DNA of 64,000 bases, taken from contig NZ_AXWT01000001.1 in the NCBI RefSeq assembly GCF_000482805.1, positions 142,966 through 206,965 on the forward strand, written 5' to 3'. This DNA comes from Deinococcus murrayi DSM 11303. Its GTDB lineage: Bacteria; Deinococcota; Deinococci; Deinococcales; Deinococcaceae. Below the pieces are notes generated by a model. It ran no database searches. It had not been told where the DNA came from and worked only from the letters and a program-made list of their open reading frames with translations. Position 1 is the stretch's first letter. Every line of letters starts with the position of its first letter. The position numbers were made by a program, and so were the translations under genes. Of the stretch, positions 24,755 to 35,134 are shown piece after piece.

Positions 24755-25198
24755 TCACCCCTCCCCCGCCACCGCCCGCACATGGGGACACTCCAGGCCG
24801 CGCAGGGTGAGGGCCTCCACAACCTCGCGGGGGGGCAGGGTGCCCTCAATCCTGGTTTCTGGGGTGAGGAGGAGGGGCGGACCGCTCGTCCTCAGTTCGC
24901 TTGGCACGCCGAGGCGCAGCGCCCGCTCCACGCAGGCGGCGTCCGCCGGGGCGAGGGTCAGGCGGGTGCGGCCCCCCCCATTCACGAGGACGACGGGGAC
25001 GGGTGCGGGCACGTACCCCTGGAGGGTCCGGGCGGCCCGCGTCTGTCCGGCAAAGGCCCCCGCCAAAGCCGCGAGCAGCGGCAGCCCCGCCGCCAACCCC
25101 CACACCACGCCCGCTCGCGCCGCGCCGGGACGCAGCAGGAGGACGGCGAGCGCCCCGGCAAAGGCGAGGGCCAGCAGCAGGTAAAGGGCCGCGAGCAC
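24755..25198 (-). CDS. Small membrane protein of unknown function
   Basis: 147 residues. Two N-terminal hydrophobic helices (about 2-22 and 30-50) anchor a soluble C-terminal part with VPVVLVNGGGRTRLTLAPADAACVERAL and PREVVEALTLRGLECP. Not recognised. The GTG at 25198 lies two bases beyond the trpC stop, so it is co-transcribed with trpC; the link to tryptophan synthesis is positional only. It converges on ktrA with a 10-base gap. Confidence 0.6.
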   Translation of the reverse strand: MLAALYLLLALAFAGALAVLLLRPGAARAGVVWGLAAGLPLLAALAGAFAGQTRAARTLQGYVPAPVPVVLVNGGGRTRLTLAPADAACVERALRLGVPSELRTSGPPLLLTPETRIEGTLPPREVVEALTLRGLECPHVRAVAGEG

Positions 25199-25200
25199 GC

Positions 25201-25995
25201 TCAGGCGCTCCCCGCAAGCAGCGCCCGCGTCGCCCCCTCCAGGTCACCACTCCCCGCGAGGCTGCTGCCCACGAGAACTGCGTCGGCCAGGCTGTGCACC
25301 CCCGCGAGGTCGGCGGCGCTGCGGTAACCGCTCTCGGCGACGAGGAGACCCGTAAAGCCCGCCGCCCGCGCCCGCCGCATCAGCCGGGGGCTGACCGTCA
25401 GGTCAATCTCCAGCGTCCGCAGGTCGCGGTTGTTGACGCCGATGATCTCGGCGCCGCAAGCCAAGGCAACCTCCAGCTCGGCCTCGTCGTGCACCTCGAC
25501 CAGGGCATCGAGCCCGGCGTGATGGGCGGCTTCTAGGTACTCGCCCGTGGCCTCGCCCAGCACGCTGACCATCAGCAGGGCTGCCGCAGCCCCCCACTCA
25601 GCGGCCTCACGCAGCATGGCGGGGTGCACCACGAAATCCTTGCGCAAGGCGGGTGCGGCCACGGCCCCTACGACCTCGCGCAGGGCCTGCGGGCTGCCGC
25701 CGAAGTGCCGGGCTTCGGTGAGCACGCTGATGGCGCACGCTCCGCCCGCCACGTAAGCGCGGGCCGCCGCCGCCGGGTCCAGGGGCGCAATGGCTCCCTG
25801 GCTGGGGCTGGCCCGCTTGACTTCCGCAATCAGGGCGAGGCCCGGCCCGGTGAGGGCAGCTTGAAAGGCCCGCGCCCGCGCCCGTGCCCGCCCCAGCGCG
25901 GGGTCAGCGTCCGCATAGTCGGCCACCCGCTCGCGCACGATGCGCCCCAGGACGCCGGGAATGGAGACAGCCTCGGTCAGCGGCGCAGCGGTCAT
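25201..25995 (-). CDS. trpC: Indole-3-glycerol-phosphate synthase
   Basis: Closes the indole ring in tryptophan synthesis; 264-residue TIM barrel. Conserved active-site segments are EVKRASPSQG (catalytic lysine, about 58-67), VLTEARHFGGS, LRKDFVVHP (second lysine), EVHDEAELEVAL, GVNNRDLRTLEIDL and VAESGYRS, plus VLVGSSLAGSGD near the end. No other trp gene lies in the window, so the pathway genes are scattered. TATACT (26005-26010, complementary strand) lies 9 bases upstream of the ATG. Confidence 0.95.
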   Translation of the reverse strand: MTAAPLTEAVSIPGVLGRIVRERVADYADADPALGRARARARAFQAALTGPGLALIAEVKRASPSQGAIAPLDPAAAARAYVAGGACAISVLTEARHFGGSPQALREVVGAVAAPALRKDFVVHPAMLREAAEWGAAAALLMVSVLGEATGEYLEAAHHAGLDALVEVHDEAELEVALACGAEIIGVNNRDLRTLEIDLTVSPRLMRRARAAGFTGLLVAESGYRSAADLAGVHSLADAVLVGSSLAGSGDLEGATRALLAGSA

Positions 25996-26004
25996 ATGGG
26001 CGGG

Positions 26005-26065
26005 AGTATAGGGTGCTGGGGGGCGGGGCGGCGGGGCTTCTTTCGGGTAAAGGCCGTGTTAGCCT
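26005..26065. promoter_or_regulatory. Divergent -10 elements of trpC and hpt
   Basis: Minus-strand TATACT at 26010-26005 serves trpC; plus-strand TAGCCT at 26060-26065 ends 9 bases before the hpt ATG at 26075. Confidence 0.5.
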
Positions 26066-26074
26066 GAGTCTCAT

Positions 26075-26602
26075 ATGAGCCTCGCCCCCGGCAACGGCCC
26101 CGTGCAGATTACGCAGGAGCAACTCCAAGCCCGCATTCAGGAACTCGGCCACAAGATTCGGCAGGATTACGCAGGCCGGGAGCCTCACCTGATTTGCGTG
26201 CTGAACGGTGCTTTTATGTTTCACGCCGACCTCGTGCGGGCGATTGGAATGCCCTGCACCATCGACTTTCTCCAGGCCAGCTCTTACGGAGACGCCAAGC
26301 AGACCAGCGGCGAGGTCAAGCTCGTCAAGGACCTGCAGTTTCCCATCAGCGGGCGGCACGTGATTTTGGTGGAAGACATCGTCGATACGGGCATCACCAT
26401 GAACTACTTGCTGCACTACCTCCAGGGGCGCGGCCCCGCCAGCCTCAAGGTCGCGGCCCTGCTGAGCAAGCCCAGCCGCCGCCGAGTGGAAGTCCCCGTC
26501 GAGTACCTGGGCTTTACCATTCCCGACGCCTTTGTCTACGGCTATGGCCTTGACCGGGCGCAGTTTGACCGCAACCTCCCCTTCATCACCAGTCAGGCGT
26601 AG
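26075..26602 (+). CDS. hpt: Hypoxanthine phosphoribosyltransferase
   Basis: Purine salvage enzyme that joins hypoxanthine or guanine to PRPP; 175 residues. The PRPP-binding loop VILVEDIVDTGITM (about 107-120) is textbook, with VLNGAFMFHADLVRAI near 43-58 and the substrate region GFTIPDAFVYGYGLD near 147-161. The downstream small secreted-protein gene begins directly at the stop codon, so the two form a transcription unit. Confidence 0.95.
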   Translation: MSLAPGNGPVQITQEQLQARIQELGHKIRQDYAGREPHLICVLNGAFMFHADLVRAIGMPCTIDFLQASSYGDAKQTSGEVKLVKDLQFPISGRHVILVEDIVDTGITMNYLLHYLQGRGPASLKVAALLSKPSRRRVEVPVEYLGFTIPDAFVYGYGLDRAQFDRNLPFITSQA

Positions 26603-27028
26603 GTGCGGCGGGCTTCCCTCCTGGCTTGGGCGGCGCTCGCGCTGCTGAGCGCGGGCCTGGGCGTTTGGCAACTCCGCGAGAGCCGCTGGCGCGGGCCGCT
26701 GTATTGCATAGAGGCACCGGGCCAGGTCTGGGGGGTCGCCCCCGTGCCCGCGGGGGCCACGCCGACCTGCCCGGAGAGCCGCTCCTACCGGGAGGAAGTG
26801 CGCTCTGGGCAGGCGCGGGTCGAGCAGTATGTCCTTTCCGGCTGGCAGCCCCGCGCCCTCCTTCCTCCGCTGGAGGCGGGCGGATACGTCCCCCTGGGCG
26901 GGCCGGAGGGCCTTTACCGCGATGCCGACGAGTTCGCGGCGCTGCTGAGCCGCGGGGCCGAGCAGATTCAGTACGTCGCCGACAAGCTGCCGGGGCCGCA
27001 GACCCTGGTTACCCTGAGCGGGCGCTGA
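26603..27028 (+). CDS. Hypothetical exported or membrane-anchored protein
   Basis: 141 residues. Begins with GTG directly after the hpt TAG. A single N-terminal hydrophobic helix (about 4-20, LLAWAALALLSAGLGVW) looks like an uncleaved anchor or signal. Two cysteines (about 35 and 56) could form a disulfide outside the membrane. The remainder contains ARVEQYVLSGWQPRALLPPLEAGG and is not recognised. Its place in the hpt transcript gives no functional hint. Confidence 0.65.
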   Translation: MRRASLLAWAALALLSAGLGVWQLRESRWRGPLYCIEAPGQVWGVAPVPAGATPTCPESRSYREEVRSGQARVEQYVLSGWQPRALLPPLEAGGYVPLGGPEGLYRDADEFAALLSRGAEQIQYVADKLPGPQTLVTLSGR

Positions 27029-27078
27029 GGGATGGGGAGCGGCACCCCACCCCGCCGCCCCTGTGCCAACATGCGCGG

Positions 27079-27441
27079 GTGAATCCCCTCCTGCTGCGCT
27101 CCATGATGGTGACGGGCCTCTTGATTGCGGCCCTTAACGTGCTGTTTGCCGGGGTCGAACACGGCTTCGGAGAGTTGCCGCTGTGGTTCTGGCTCGCGCA
27201 ACTGCTGCTGCTGCCCGCCATGCTGCTGCCCGCCCGCCTCTTTCCGGTCGCGGCGCAGACTCGGCCCTTCTTGCGCCGGGCTTCCCTCTATGCGCTGGGC
27301 TGGCTGGCCCCCTACGGGGTGTTTAAGGTGACGGGTGACGCCCTGCGGCCCGACTTCAACCTCGACGCGTCCCTCATCGGCCTCGTCGTGCTGTGCTGGA
27401 TTTTCGGATTGGTGTTTGCGAGCTTGCGCAAGCCGGTCTGA
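27079..27441 (+). CDS. Small integral membrane protein, unknown function
   Basis: About 120 residues from GTG at 27079 (an ATG at 27100 is an alternative). Four hydrophobic stretches are visible (MMVTGLLIAALNVLFAGV; LWFWLAQLLLLPAMLLPARL; LYALGWLAPYGVFKV; LIGLVVLCWIFGLVFASL). Not recognised beyond a general membrane protein. A 7-base inverted repeat (GTTGATT/AATCAAC) just past the stop may be a weak terminator. Confidence 0.6.
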   Translation: MNPLLLRSMMVTGLLIAALNVLFAGVEHGFGELPLWFWLAQLLLLPAMLLPARLFPVAAQTRPFLRRASLYALGWLAPYGVFKVTGDALRPDFNLDASLIGLVVLCWIFGLVFASLRKPV

Positions 27442-27557
27442 TTGGGTTGATTCCAGAGAATCAACCGAGCGGAGCGAGGGGCAAGGTGGCAACAATGCCG
27501 GGAGTGCGTCCCCGCTAAATCCCGTTCCAAGCCCCACATCCCCCCGGCCCCGCGCCG

Positions 27558-27563
27558 TACCCT
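27558..27563 (+). promoter_or_regulatory. -10 element TACCCT, leaderless start
   Basis: TACCCT ends 7 bases before the GTG at 27571. Confidence 0.5.
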
Positions 27564-27570
27564 AAGGGCC

Positions 27571-28233
27571 GTGAAGCGACTCTTGACCGCCCCCCGCGAA
27601 CCCGTGAACGCCCTGACCCACTGGGCCGGGGCCGTGGCCGCGCTCCTCTTGCTGGGGCCGCTGCTGGGGTGGGCCTCGGCGCGGGGGCTGGCGCTGTGGC
27701 CCTTCGCAGTGTTCGGGCTGAGCATGGTGGCGCTGTACGCAGCTTCGGCAAGCTACCACTCCTTTCGTCCCGGCGAGCGCGGCCTGCTGTGGCTGCGCAA
27801 GCTCGACCACGCGGGCATCTTCCTCCTGATTGCCGGAAGCTATACCCCGGTCGCCTATTTCGGGCTGGAGGGCGCGTGGCGGGGCGCGGTGCTGGGGCTG
27901 GTGTGGGGCATCGCGGGGGCGGGAGTGCTCCTCAAGCTGCTCACCCTGCGGCTGCCGCGCTGGGTCAGCACCCTGCTGTATCTGGGGATGGGCTGGCTGG
28001 CGCTGCTCTTTTTGCCGCAGCTCGCCCGCACCCTCTCCGGCGCGGCCCTGTTTTGGCTGGCGGCGGGGGGCGTCCTGTATTCGGTCGGGGCGGTTATCTA
28101 CGCCACCAAGCGCTGGCACCCCCGCCCCGGTGGAGAGGTGTTTCCCCAACACTGGGGCTTCCACGAGGTCTGGCACCTCTTCGTGCTCGGCGGCAGCGGG
28201 GCGCACGTGGCGATGATGTTTCACCTGCGCTAA
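27571..28233 (+). CDS. Hemolysin III / PAQR-family membrane protein
   Basis: 220 residues with seven hydrophobic helices. Family signatures: [11 protein letters not shown] at the N-terminus, [28 protein letters not shown] near 86-105 and the C-terminal [22 protein letters not shown] with the metal-binding histidines of the adiponectin-receptor (PAQR) fold. Bacterial members have been tied to membrane-lipid homeostasis rather than haemolysis. GTG start, leaderless. Confidence 0.9.
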   Translation: MKRLLTAPREPVNALTHWAGAVAALLLLGPLLGWASARGLALWPFAVFGLSMVALYAASASYHSFRPGERGLLWLRKLDHAGIFLLIAGSYTPVAYFGLEGAWRGAVLGLVWGIAGAGVLLKLLTLRLPRWVSTLLYLGMGWLALLFLPQLARTLSGAALFWLAAGGVLYSVGAVIYATKRWHPRPGGEVFPQHWGFHEVWHLFVLGGSGAHVAMMFHLR

Positions 28234-28243
28234 GTCCGGCAGG

Positions 28244-28275
28244 AACAAAGGCCCCAGCCAGAACAGCCAGGGCCT
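28244..28275 (-). terminator. Terminator of the site-2 protease gene
   Basis: AGGCCC and GGGCCT pair around 15 bases; on the minus strand the stem is followed by TTTGTT. It sits between convergent genes. Confidence 0.6.
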
Positions 28276-28292
28276 CTGCTGTGGGGCGAACC

Positions 28293-28901
28293 TCAAAACC
28301 CGACGAAGCCCAGCACCCAGCGCTGCACGGTCCCGATGATTTGCCCGATGGGGTCGCGGGCCAGGAAAATAAACAGCATCACGATGAGGAACGAAAAGGG
28401 CTGGGCCTCGAACTGCGCGAGGCTGCGGCCCAGCGAGGGCACGAGCGCTCCCAGGATGCGGCTGCCGTCCAGCAGCGGAATCGGAATCAGGTTAAAGACC
28501 GCCAGGACGATGTTGACGCTCAGCACGGTGAGCAAAATCACCGCGACCAGATTGGTGGGTGGCAGCACCGCCAGCAGCACGGCGCACAGCAGGGCAATCA
28601 GGATGTTGCTGAGGGGTCCGGCGGCGGTGGCCCACAGGGTCCCCCAGCGCCCCAGGTTGTTCGGGTTAATCGGCACCGGCTTGGCGAACCCGAAGCCCGC
28701 GATAAGCAGCAGCAGCGTGCCGAAGGGGTCGAGGTGCTTGCCGGGATTGAGGGTCACCCGCCCGAAGCGCCTCGGCGTGGGGTCGCCCAATCGGTCGGCG
28801 GTCCAGGCGTGGGCGAACTCGTGCACGGTCAAGGAGAGCGCCAGCGCCGCCGCGACGATGACAAAGGCGAGCGGGTTCTGGGTCAGGAGACTGAGCAGCA
28901 T
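28293..28901 (-). CDS. Site-2 protease family (M50) intramembrane metalloprotease
   Basis: 202 residues, five to six membrane helices. The zinc motif HEFAHA (His27, Glu28, His31) and the second motif [13 protein letters not shown] (metal-ligand Asp) are both present. This is the compact group without PDZ or CBS domains, whose substrates are mostly unknown. TAGAAT (28914-28909, minus strand) ends 7 bases before the ATG. It is convergent with the PAQR gene. Confidence 0.9.
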   Translation of the reverse strand: MLLSLLTQNPLAFVIVAAALALSLTVHEFAHAWTADRLGDPTPRRFGRVTLNPGKHLDPFGTLLLLIAGFGFAKPVPINPNNLGRWGTLWATAAGPLSNILIALLCAVLLAVLPPTNLVAVILLTVLSVNIVLAVFNLIPIPLLDGSRILGALVPSLGRSLAQFEAQPFSFLIVMLFIFLARDPIGQIIGTVQRWVLGFVGF

Positions 28902-28938
28902 AGGGGGGATTCTACGGGCCGCTTCCGCCTCGGCGCGG

Positions 28939-30093
28939 TCAGCCCGGTGACGGAGTGGCGGCCCGCTCCCGGAGATACGCCTCCAGCGCCGCCTCCTCGT
29001 CGGGCCGCGAGCGCACTGCCCCCGCTCGGCGCAGCGCCGCGAGGTGCGCGAGGGCCGCCCCCACCGCCGGACCGGGCGGCACCCCCCGCGCCAGCACGTC
29101 CCGCCCGCTCAGGCCCGCGTAGGCCCCTGGGCGCAGCAGCTCGCGCAAGGCCGCTTCCGGACTGCCGGGGGCGGCGGGCGCGTCCCCCAGGGCGCGGGCC
29201 AGCAGCGCTCCGGGCTTCTCGCCCAGCCCCAGCCGGCCCGCCCACGCCGCCGGGTCGGGGGCTGCCGAGAGCAGGACCGCCCCATACGCGGCGGGGGGAA
29301 GGGGCACCCCCGCCTCCCGCCGGGCATCCAGGGCGGCCAGCCGCTCGGCGGCCCCGGCGGGGAGCAGCTTGCCCGCCCCCCACTCCGCCAGCACGCGGGC
29401 GGCCCGCCCTGGCCGGGGTTCATGCAGCAGCAGCCGCAGCTCGGCCCAGAGGCGGGGGGTCTGCGCGGCCATCGCCAGGGCGTCCGGCACCTGCCGCCGC
29501 AGCTCCGAATGAGCCTCCAGCCCCAGCCGCCCGGCGAGCCGCGCCCCACGCACCAGGCGGCTGGCGTCCTCGTGCAGCGAGTGGGGGTGCAGGGGCCGCA
29601 GCACCCGCGCCCGCAGGTCGGCCAAGCCGCCGGTCACGTCGAGCAGGCGGGGCGCTCCCTCTGGGGGCACTTCCAGCCCCAGCGCGTTCAGCCCGAAGTC
29701 GCGCCGGGCAAGGTCATCCTCCAGCGTGCCGGGAAGGGGCCGCGGATTTGCGCCGGGCACCGGGTAGGTCTCGCGCCGCGCCCGCACGAGGTCGGCGTGC
29801 CGGCCATCGGGCAGGGTGACGGTCGCGTTGCCAAAGGCGGGATGCACCAGCGCTGGGAGGCCACTGGCCGCCGCCAGCGCCCCCGCGTCCACCCCTTCCA
29901 CCGCCACGTCGAGGTCGAGAGGCGTGCCGCCGAGCAACGCGTCGCGCACCGCCCCGCCCACAAGCGCGACCCGTGCTCCCGCCCCCGCCCCCCGCGCCAG
30001 CGAGCGCAGCCAAGCGCGGTCGCCGGGGCGGAGGCGCTCCCAGACTTCCAGGCCGGGGGCGGCGGGGCCAGCGGTCACCGGGGAACCCCTCAC
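28939..30093 (-). CDS. tRNA nucleotidyltransferase / poly(A) polymerase family protein
   Basis: 384 residues, class II nucleotidyltransferase. Motif A is [15 protein letters not shown] followed by the metal-binding [18 protein letters not shown] replaces the usual [36 protein letters not shown] is the conserved neck. Deinococcus radiodurans is reported to divide CCA synthesis between separate CC-adding and A-adding enzymes, so this may do only one of the two steps; I cannot tell which. The GTG start overlaps the upstream htrA stop by 4 bases (GTGA). A GTG 15 bases downstream is an alternative. Confidence 0.87.
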   Translation of the reverse strand: MRGSPVTAGPAAPGLEVWERLRPGDRAWLRSLARGAGAGARVALVGGAVRDALLGGTPLDLDVAVEGVDAGALAAASGLPALVHPAFGNATVTLPDGRHADLVRARRETYPVPGANPRPLPGTLEDDLARRDFGLNALGLEVPPEGAPRLLDVTGGLADLRARVLRPLHPHSLHEDASRLVRGARLAGRLGLEAHSELRRQVPDALAMAAQTPRLWAELRLLLHEPRPGRAARVLAEWGAGKLLPAGAAERLAALDARREAGVPLPPAAYGAVLLSAAPDPAAWAGRLGLGEKPGALLARALGDAPAAPGSPEAALRELLRPGAYAGLSGRDVLARGVPPGPAVGAALAHLAALRRAGAVRSRPDEEAALEAYLRERAATPSPG

Positions 30094-31343
30094 TCAAAGG
30101 CGGAGGCGTCGAGGGTAGCCCGCACCTCGCGCTCGCGGCCCTCCCGCCAGACGCGCAGGGTGACGGTGTCTCCCTCGCGCTTTTCCAGCAGGGCGGCTTG
30201 CAGGTCCTCCAGGGCGTCGACTGGCCTGCCCTCGGCCCCCACAATCACGTCGCCCCCCAGCGCAATCACGCCGCCGGGAAACTCGCGGGCTTCCCCGCCC
30301 CGCAGCCCGGCGCGGGCCGCAGCGGAGTTCGGCTCGACCTGCCCGACCACCAGCCCGCGTTCTGGCAGGCCAAGCTGCCGCCGCCCTTCGGCGGTGAGCG
30401 CGCTCAGGCCCACCGCCGCCTGCCGCCCCCGCGCCTGCACAATCAGGCCCGCCGTGATGCCCAGCCGGGGCGCGCGGACCTCGCCGCCCCGCGCCTGTTG
30501 CAGCCGGGGCAGCAGGTTCTTGGCGGCGTTGACCGGGATGGCAAAGCCCACCCCGGCGCTTTGCTGGCTGCCGCCGGTCGCAATCTGGGTGTTGATGCCG
30601 ATGACCCGGCCCCTGGAATCCAGCAGCGGTCCCCCGGAGTTGCCGGGGTTGATCGCCGCGTCGGTCTGAATGGCCTTTTGGGTGATGCCTTCGCCCGTGC
30701 CCGTCCCCGAAAAGCCGATGGGAATCTGACGCTCGGTGCTGCTCACGATGCCCTCGGTGACGCTGAACTCCAGCCCGAAGGGAGCGCCCATCGCCACGGC
30801 CTTTTGCCCCACCGCGAGGGTGTCACTGTCGCCCAGCGGGATGGGCCGAATCAGGTTGCGGGGCAGGGTGGGGGCACGCAGCAGAGCGAGGTCGTACTGA
30901 GGCGCGGTGCCCACCACCTCGGCGGGCACGGGCTGTTCTTGGCCCATCACCCGGATGGTGATGCGGTCGGCGGTGCCCTGGCCCCCCTCGCCCGCAATGA
31001 CGTGGTAGTTCGTGAGGATGTCGCCCGCCTCGTTCACGAAAAAGCCGCTGCCCACCCCCTGCTGCACCTGGGTCTGGCTGCCGCCAAAGAGCCAGCCGAG
31101 GTCCTGCACGACCTCCAGCTCGGTGCTGATAAAGACCAGCCCCGGCTCGTAGCGGCGCACGATGTCGATGGTGTTGCGTTCGTTCTGAAGCAGGGCACCC
31201 GCCTCGCTGGCCGGGGCCGTCCCCGTCGCGGCGGGCGCGGGCGGCTGAGCACCCGACAGCGGCACCTGGTCGCGCAGCAGCGTGGCCCCCAGGCCCAAAC
31301 CCACGAGAACCAACAAGGTGGCAATGGGGAGACGGCGTTTCAT
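30090..31343 (-). CDS. HtrA/DegP-type serine protease with one PDZ domain
   Basis: 417 residues. An N-terminal membrane anchor or signal (about 6-24) and a low-complexity linker lead to a trypsin-like protease with His114 (TNYHVIAG), Asp151 (QYDLALL) and Ser236 (GNSGGP), so the triad is complete. A PDZ domain follows (about 305-417; [21 protein letters not shown] and [20 protein letters not shown]). It should degrade damaged proteins outside the cytoplasmic membrane. Operon with the downstream nucleotidyltransferase through a 4-base overlap. Confidence 0.93.
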   Translation of the reverse strand: MKRRLPIATLLVLVGLGLGATLLRDQVPLSGAQPPAPAATGTAPASEAGALLQNERNTIDIVRRYEPGLVFISTELEVVQDLGWLFGGSQTQVQQGVGSGFFVNEAGDILTNYHVIAGEGGQGTADRITIRVMGQEQPVPAEVVGTAPQYDLALLRAPTLPRNLIRPIPLGDSDTLAVGQKAVAMGAPFGLEFSVTEGIVSSTERQIPIGFSGTGTGEGITQKAIQTDAAINPGNSGGPLLDSRGRVIGINTQIATGGSQQSAGVGFAIPVNAAKNLLPRLQQARGGEVRAPRLGITAGLIVQARGRQAAVGLSALTAEGRRQLGLPERGLVVGQVEPNSAAARAGLRGGEAREFPGGVIALGGDVIVGAEGRPVDALEDLQAALLEKREGDTVTLRVWREGREREVRATLDASAFE

Positions 31344-31365
31344 GGGGGGATTATTCCAGGTCGGT

Positions 31366-32289
31366 TCAGGCCTGCGCCCGCGCCGTTTCCGCGTCGAGGC
31401 TGGCGATTTCACCAGGGGTGAGGAGGTAGTGCTCGCCGCACCAGTGGCACACGACCTCTTGTCCGCCCTCGTCGCGCATCTCCTGGCGCTCGCTCGGCGC
31501 AAAGAACTTCAAGCTATCGAGGGCCTTTTCCCGCGAGCAGCGGCACTCGAACCGGGCGGGCTGCGCGGCGTCGGCGAGCACGAGGTCCAGGCCCCCTGCC
31601 GCCGCCTCCATCGCTTCGAGCAGGCTGCCCCGGCGCAGGTGGTCGGTGAGCTGGCCCATCGCGCGAATGTTGGCCTCCAGCCGGGCCAGCGTCTCTTCGG
31701 TCACGCCGGGCATCGCCTGCACCAGCAGCCCGCCCGCTCGGTCGACGCGCCCGCCTTCCTCGTACACGCCGAGCAGCACGGCGTTGGGAATCTGCTCGGA
31801 GATGCCCAGGTACGCGCTGACGTCCTCGGCAATCTCACCGCTCACAAGTTCGGCGCTGCCCGTGTATGGCTCGCCGTTGTCCAGCAGCCGGGTAACCGCC
31901 ACCTCGCCGTTGACGCCGACAATGCCGCTCACGTCCAGCTTGCCGTCCGACGCCCGCACGGGCAGGTCGGCCCCCGGCTCGCGCACGTACCCGCGCACCC
32001 GCCCGTCCGCGCTGCCCTCGGCCACAATCCAGCCCACCGGCCCCCCGCCCTGCACCCGCACGGTCACCCGGCTATCGGGCTTCTTGCCCAGCACAACGGC
32101 CAGCAGCGCCGATGCCGCCAGCGTGCGGCCCAGCGCGGCGGTCGCCGTCTTGCTCAGGCGGTGGCGCACCCGCGCTTCTTCGACCAGTCCCGTCGCGTCA
32201 ATGCCGACCAGCCGTAGGGTTCCCCCCGCCGCCAAGCCGCGCAACACGAAGGAATCCCTGTATGTTTCCGAGGGCGTCCCTGAAGTCAT
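31366..32289 (-). CDS. hslO: Redox-regulated chaperone Hsp33
   Basis: 307 residues. Hsp33 holds unfolding proteins under oxidative stress. The N-terminal domain has [17 protein letters not shown], and the C-terminal redox switch has the four zinc cysteines in ECRCS and VCHWCGEHY. Two consecutive ATG codons occur; TAAGGT (32301-32296, minus strand) ends 6 bases before the second, so I start at 32289 (alternative 32292). It lies just upstream of htrA on the same strand, grouping two protein-quality genes. Confidence 0.94.
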   Translation of the reverse strand: MTSGTPSETYRDSFVLRGLAAGGTLRLVGIDATGLVEEARVRHRLSKTATAALGRTLAASALLAVVLGKKPDSRVTVRVQGGGPVGWIVAEGSADGRVRGYVREPGADLPVRASDGKLDVSGIVGVNGEVAVTRLLDNGEPYTGSAELVSGEIAEDVSAYLGISEQIPNAVLLGVYEEGGRVDRAGGLLVQAMPGVTEETLARLEANIRAMGQLTDHLRRGSLLEAMEAAAGGLDLVLADAAQPARFECRCSREKALDSLKFFAPSERQEMRDEGGQEVVCHWCGEHYLLTPGEIASLDAETARAQA

Positions 32290-32361
32290 CATGAAACCTT
32301 ACATGAGGACACTCAAGCCCGCTGTGCGGGGAATCCCAATCGGGGGCGGGAGCCTGCCATC

Positions 32362-32514
32362 ACCGCTTCATCACGCTTAATCAGAGCGGTCGAACTCCTC
32401 ATTGAGCCGCGCTAGGCTGCTATTCTTCCCGGCAGTTTGATCCCCCCGCCGGGGCGAGAGCGCTGCTTTTGTTCGGTTTTTGCCCCCTCACCTCCGCTCT
32501 CCAGAGGAGTTTTT
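32362..32514 (+). other. Leader and promoter region of the solute-binding protein gene
   Basis: TAGGCT (about 32413) and TATTCT (32421-32426) are possible -10 hexamers without a convincing -35. The leader ends with GAGGAG at 32504-32509 ahead of the ATG at 32515. No hairpin of riboswitch type recognised. Confidence 0.4.
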
Positions 32515-34341
<1,827 letters not shown>

Positions 34342-34361
34342 AGCGAACGTCCCTCTGAGAG

Positions 34362-34393
34362 AGCCGCCCTCCCCCGTGGGGGCGGCTTTCCTT
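34362..34393 (+). terminator. Rho-independent terminator
   Basis: AGCCGCC (34362-34368) pairs with GGCGGCT (34381-34387), extended by inner C-G pairs; TTCCTT follows. Confidence 0.7.
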
Positions 34394-34416
34394 GGCCCGC
34401 GGCCACTCCCGGCGCG

Positions 34417-34422
34417 TATCCT
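34417..34422 (+). promoter_or_regulatory. -10 element TATCCT, leaderless start of response regulator
   Basis: TATCCT ends 6 bases before the ATG at 34429. Confidence 0.6.
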
Positions 34423-34428
34423 GACCCC

Positions 34429-35112
34429 ATGCACGACGCTGACCCTCACGCCGCTTCCCCGCGGCCCATCACCCTCCTTTTGGTCGACGACCATCCGGTT
34501 GTGCGCAAGGGCACCCGCGAGCTGCTGGAGGGCGAAAGCGACCTGCGCGTTGTGGGCGAGGCCGACAGCGGCGAGGACGCGGTGGAAAAGGCCCGCACCC
34601 TGCGGCCCCACGTCATCCTGATGGACGTGTCGATGCCCGGCATGAACGGCATCGAGGCCACGCGCGCGATTAAGGCCTTTCTGCCCGGCGTCGGCGTTCT
34701 CGTGCTGACGAGCTACGATGACGACGCCTACGTCTTTGCGCTGCTGGAGGCGGGCGCGGCGGGCTACCTGCTGAAGAACGCTTCTGAAGACGACCTGGTG
34801 GGGGCCGTGCGGGCGGTCGCGGCGGGGGAAAGCGCCCTGCATCCGTCGGTTGCTCGCAAGGTGCTGGAGCGCTTCAGCACCCAGCAGACGCCCACCCCCC
34901 CCGAAGAGGCCCTCAGCCCCCGCGAGCTGGAGGTGTTGCGGGTGGCCGCTACGGGCCGCACCAACAAGGAAATCGCCCGCGACCTCGACATCAGCCCGCG
35001 CACGGTGCAGGTGCACCTCGCCAACATCTTTTCCAAGCTCGACGTAGGCAGCCGCACCGAGGCGGTCCTCTACGGCATCAAGCGCGGCTGGATTGACCCG
35101 AAGACGCTGTGA
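34429..35112 (+). CDS. Response regulator, NarL/FixJ (LuxR) family
   Basis: 227 residues. The receiver domain (about 14-130) has [12 protein letters not shown], the phospho-acceptor Asp in [13 protein letters not shown], and conserved VLTSY and LLKNAS. A LuxR-type helix-turn-helix (about 160-220; [38 protein letters not shown]) binds DNA. The next gene, 22 bases downstream, is a NarX-type kinase with the matching HisKA_3 domain, so they are a cognate pair. Confidence 0.95.
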   Translation: MHDADPHAASPRPITLLLVDDHPVVRKGTRELLEGESDLRVVGEADSGEDAVEKARTLRPHVILMDVSMPGMNGIEATRAIKAFLPGVGVLVLTSYDDDAYVFALLEAGAAGYLLKNASEDDLVGAVRAVAAGESALHPSVARKVLERFSTQQTPTPPEEALSPRELEVLRVAATGRTNKEIARDLDISPRTVQVHLANIFSKLDVGSRTEAVLYGIKRGWIDPKTL

Positions 35113-35134
35113 GGGTGGCTAAGCGCCCGCGCCC

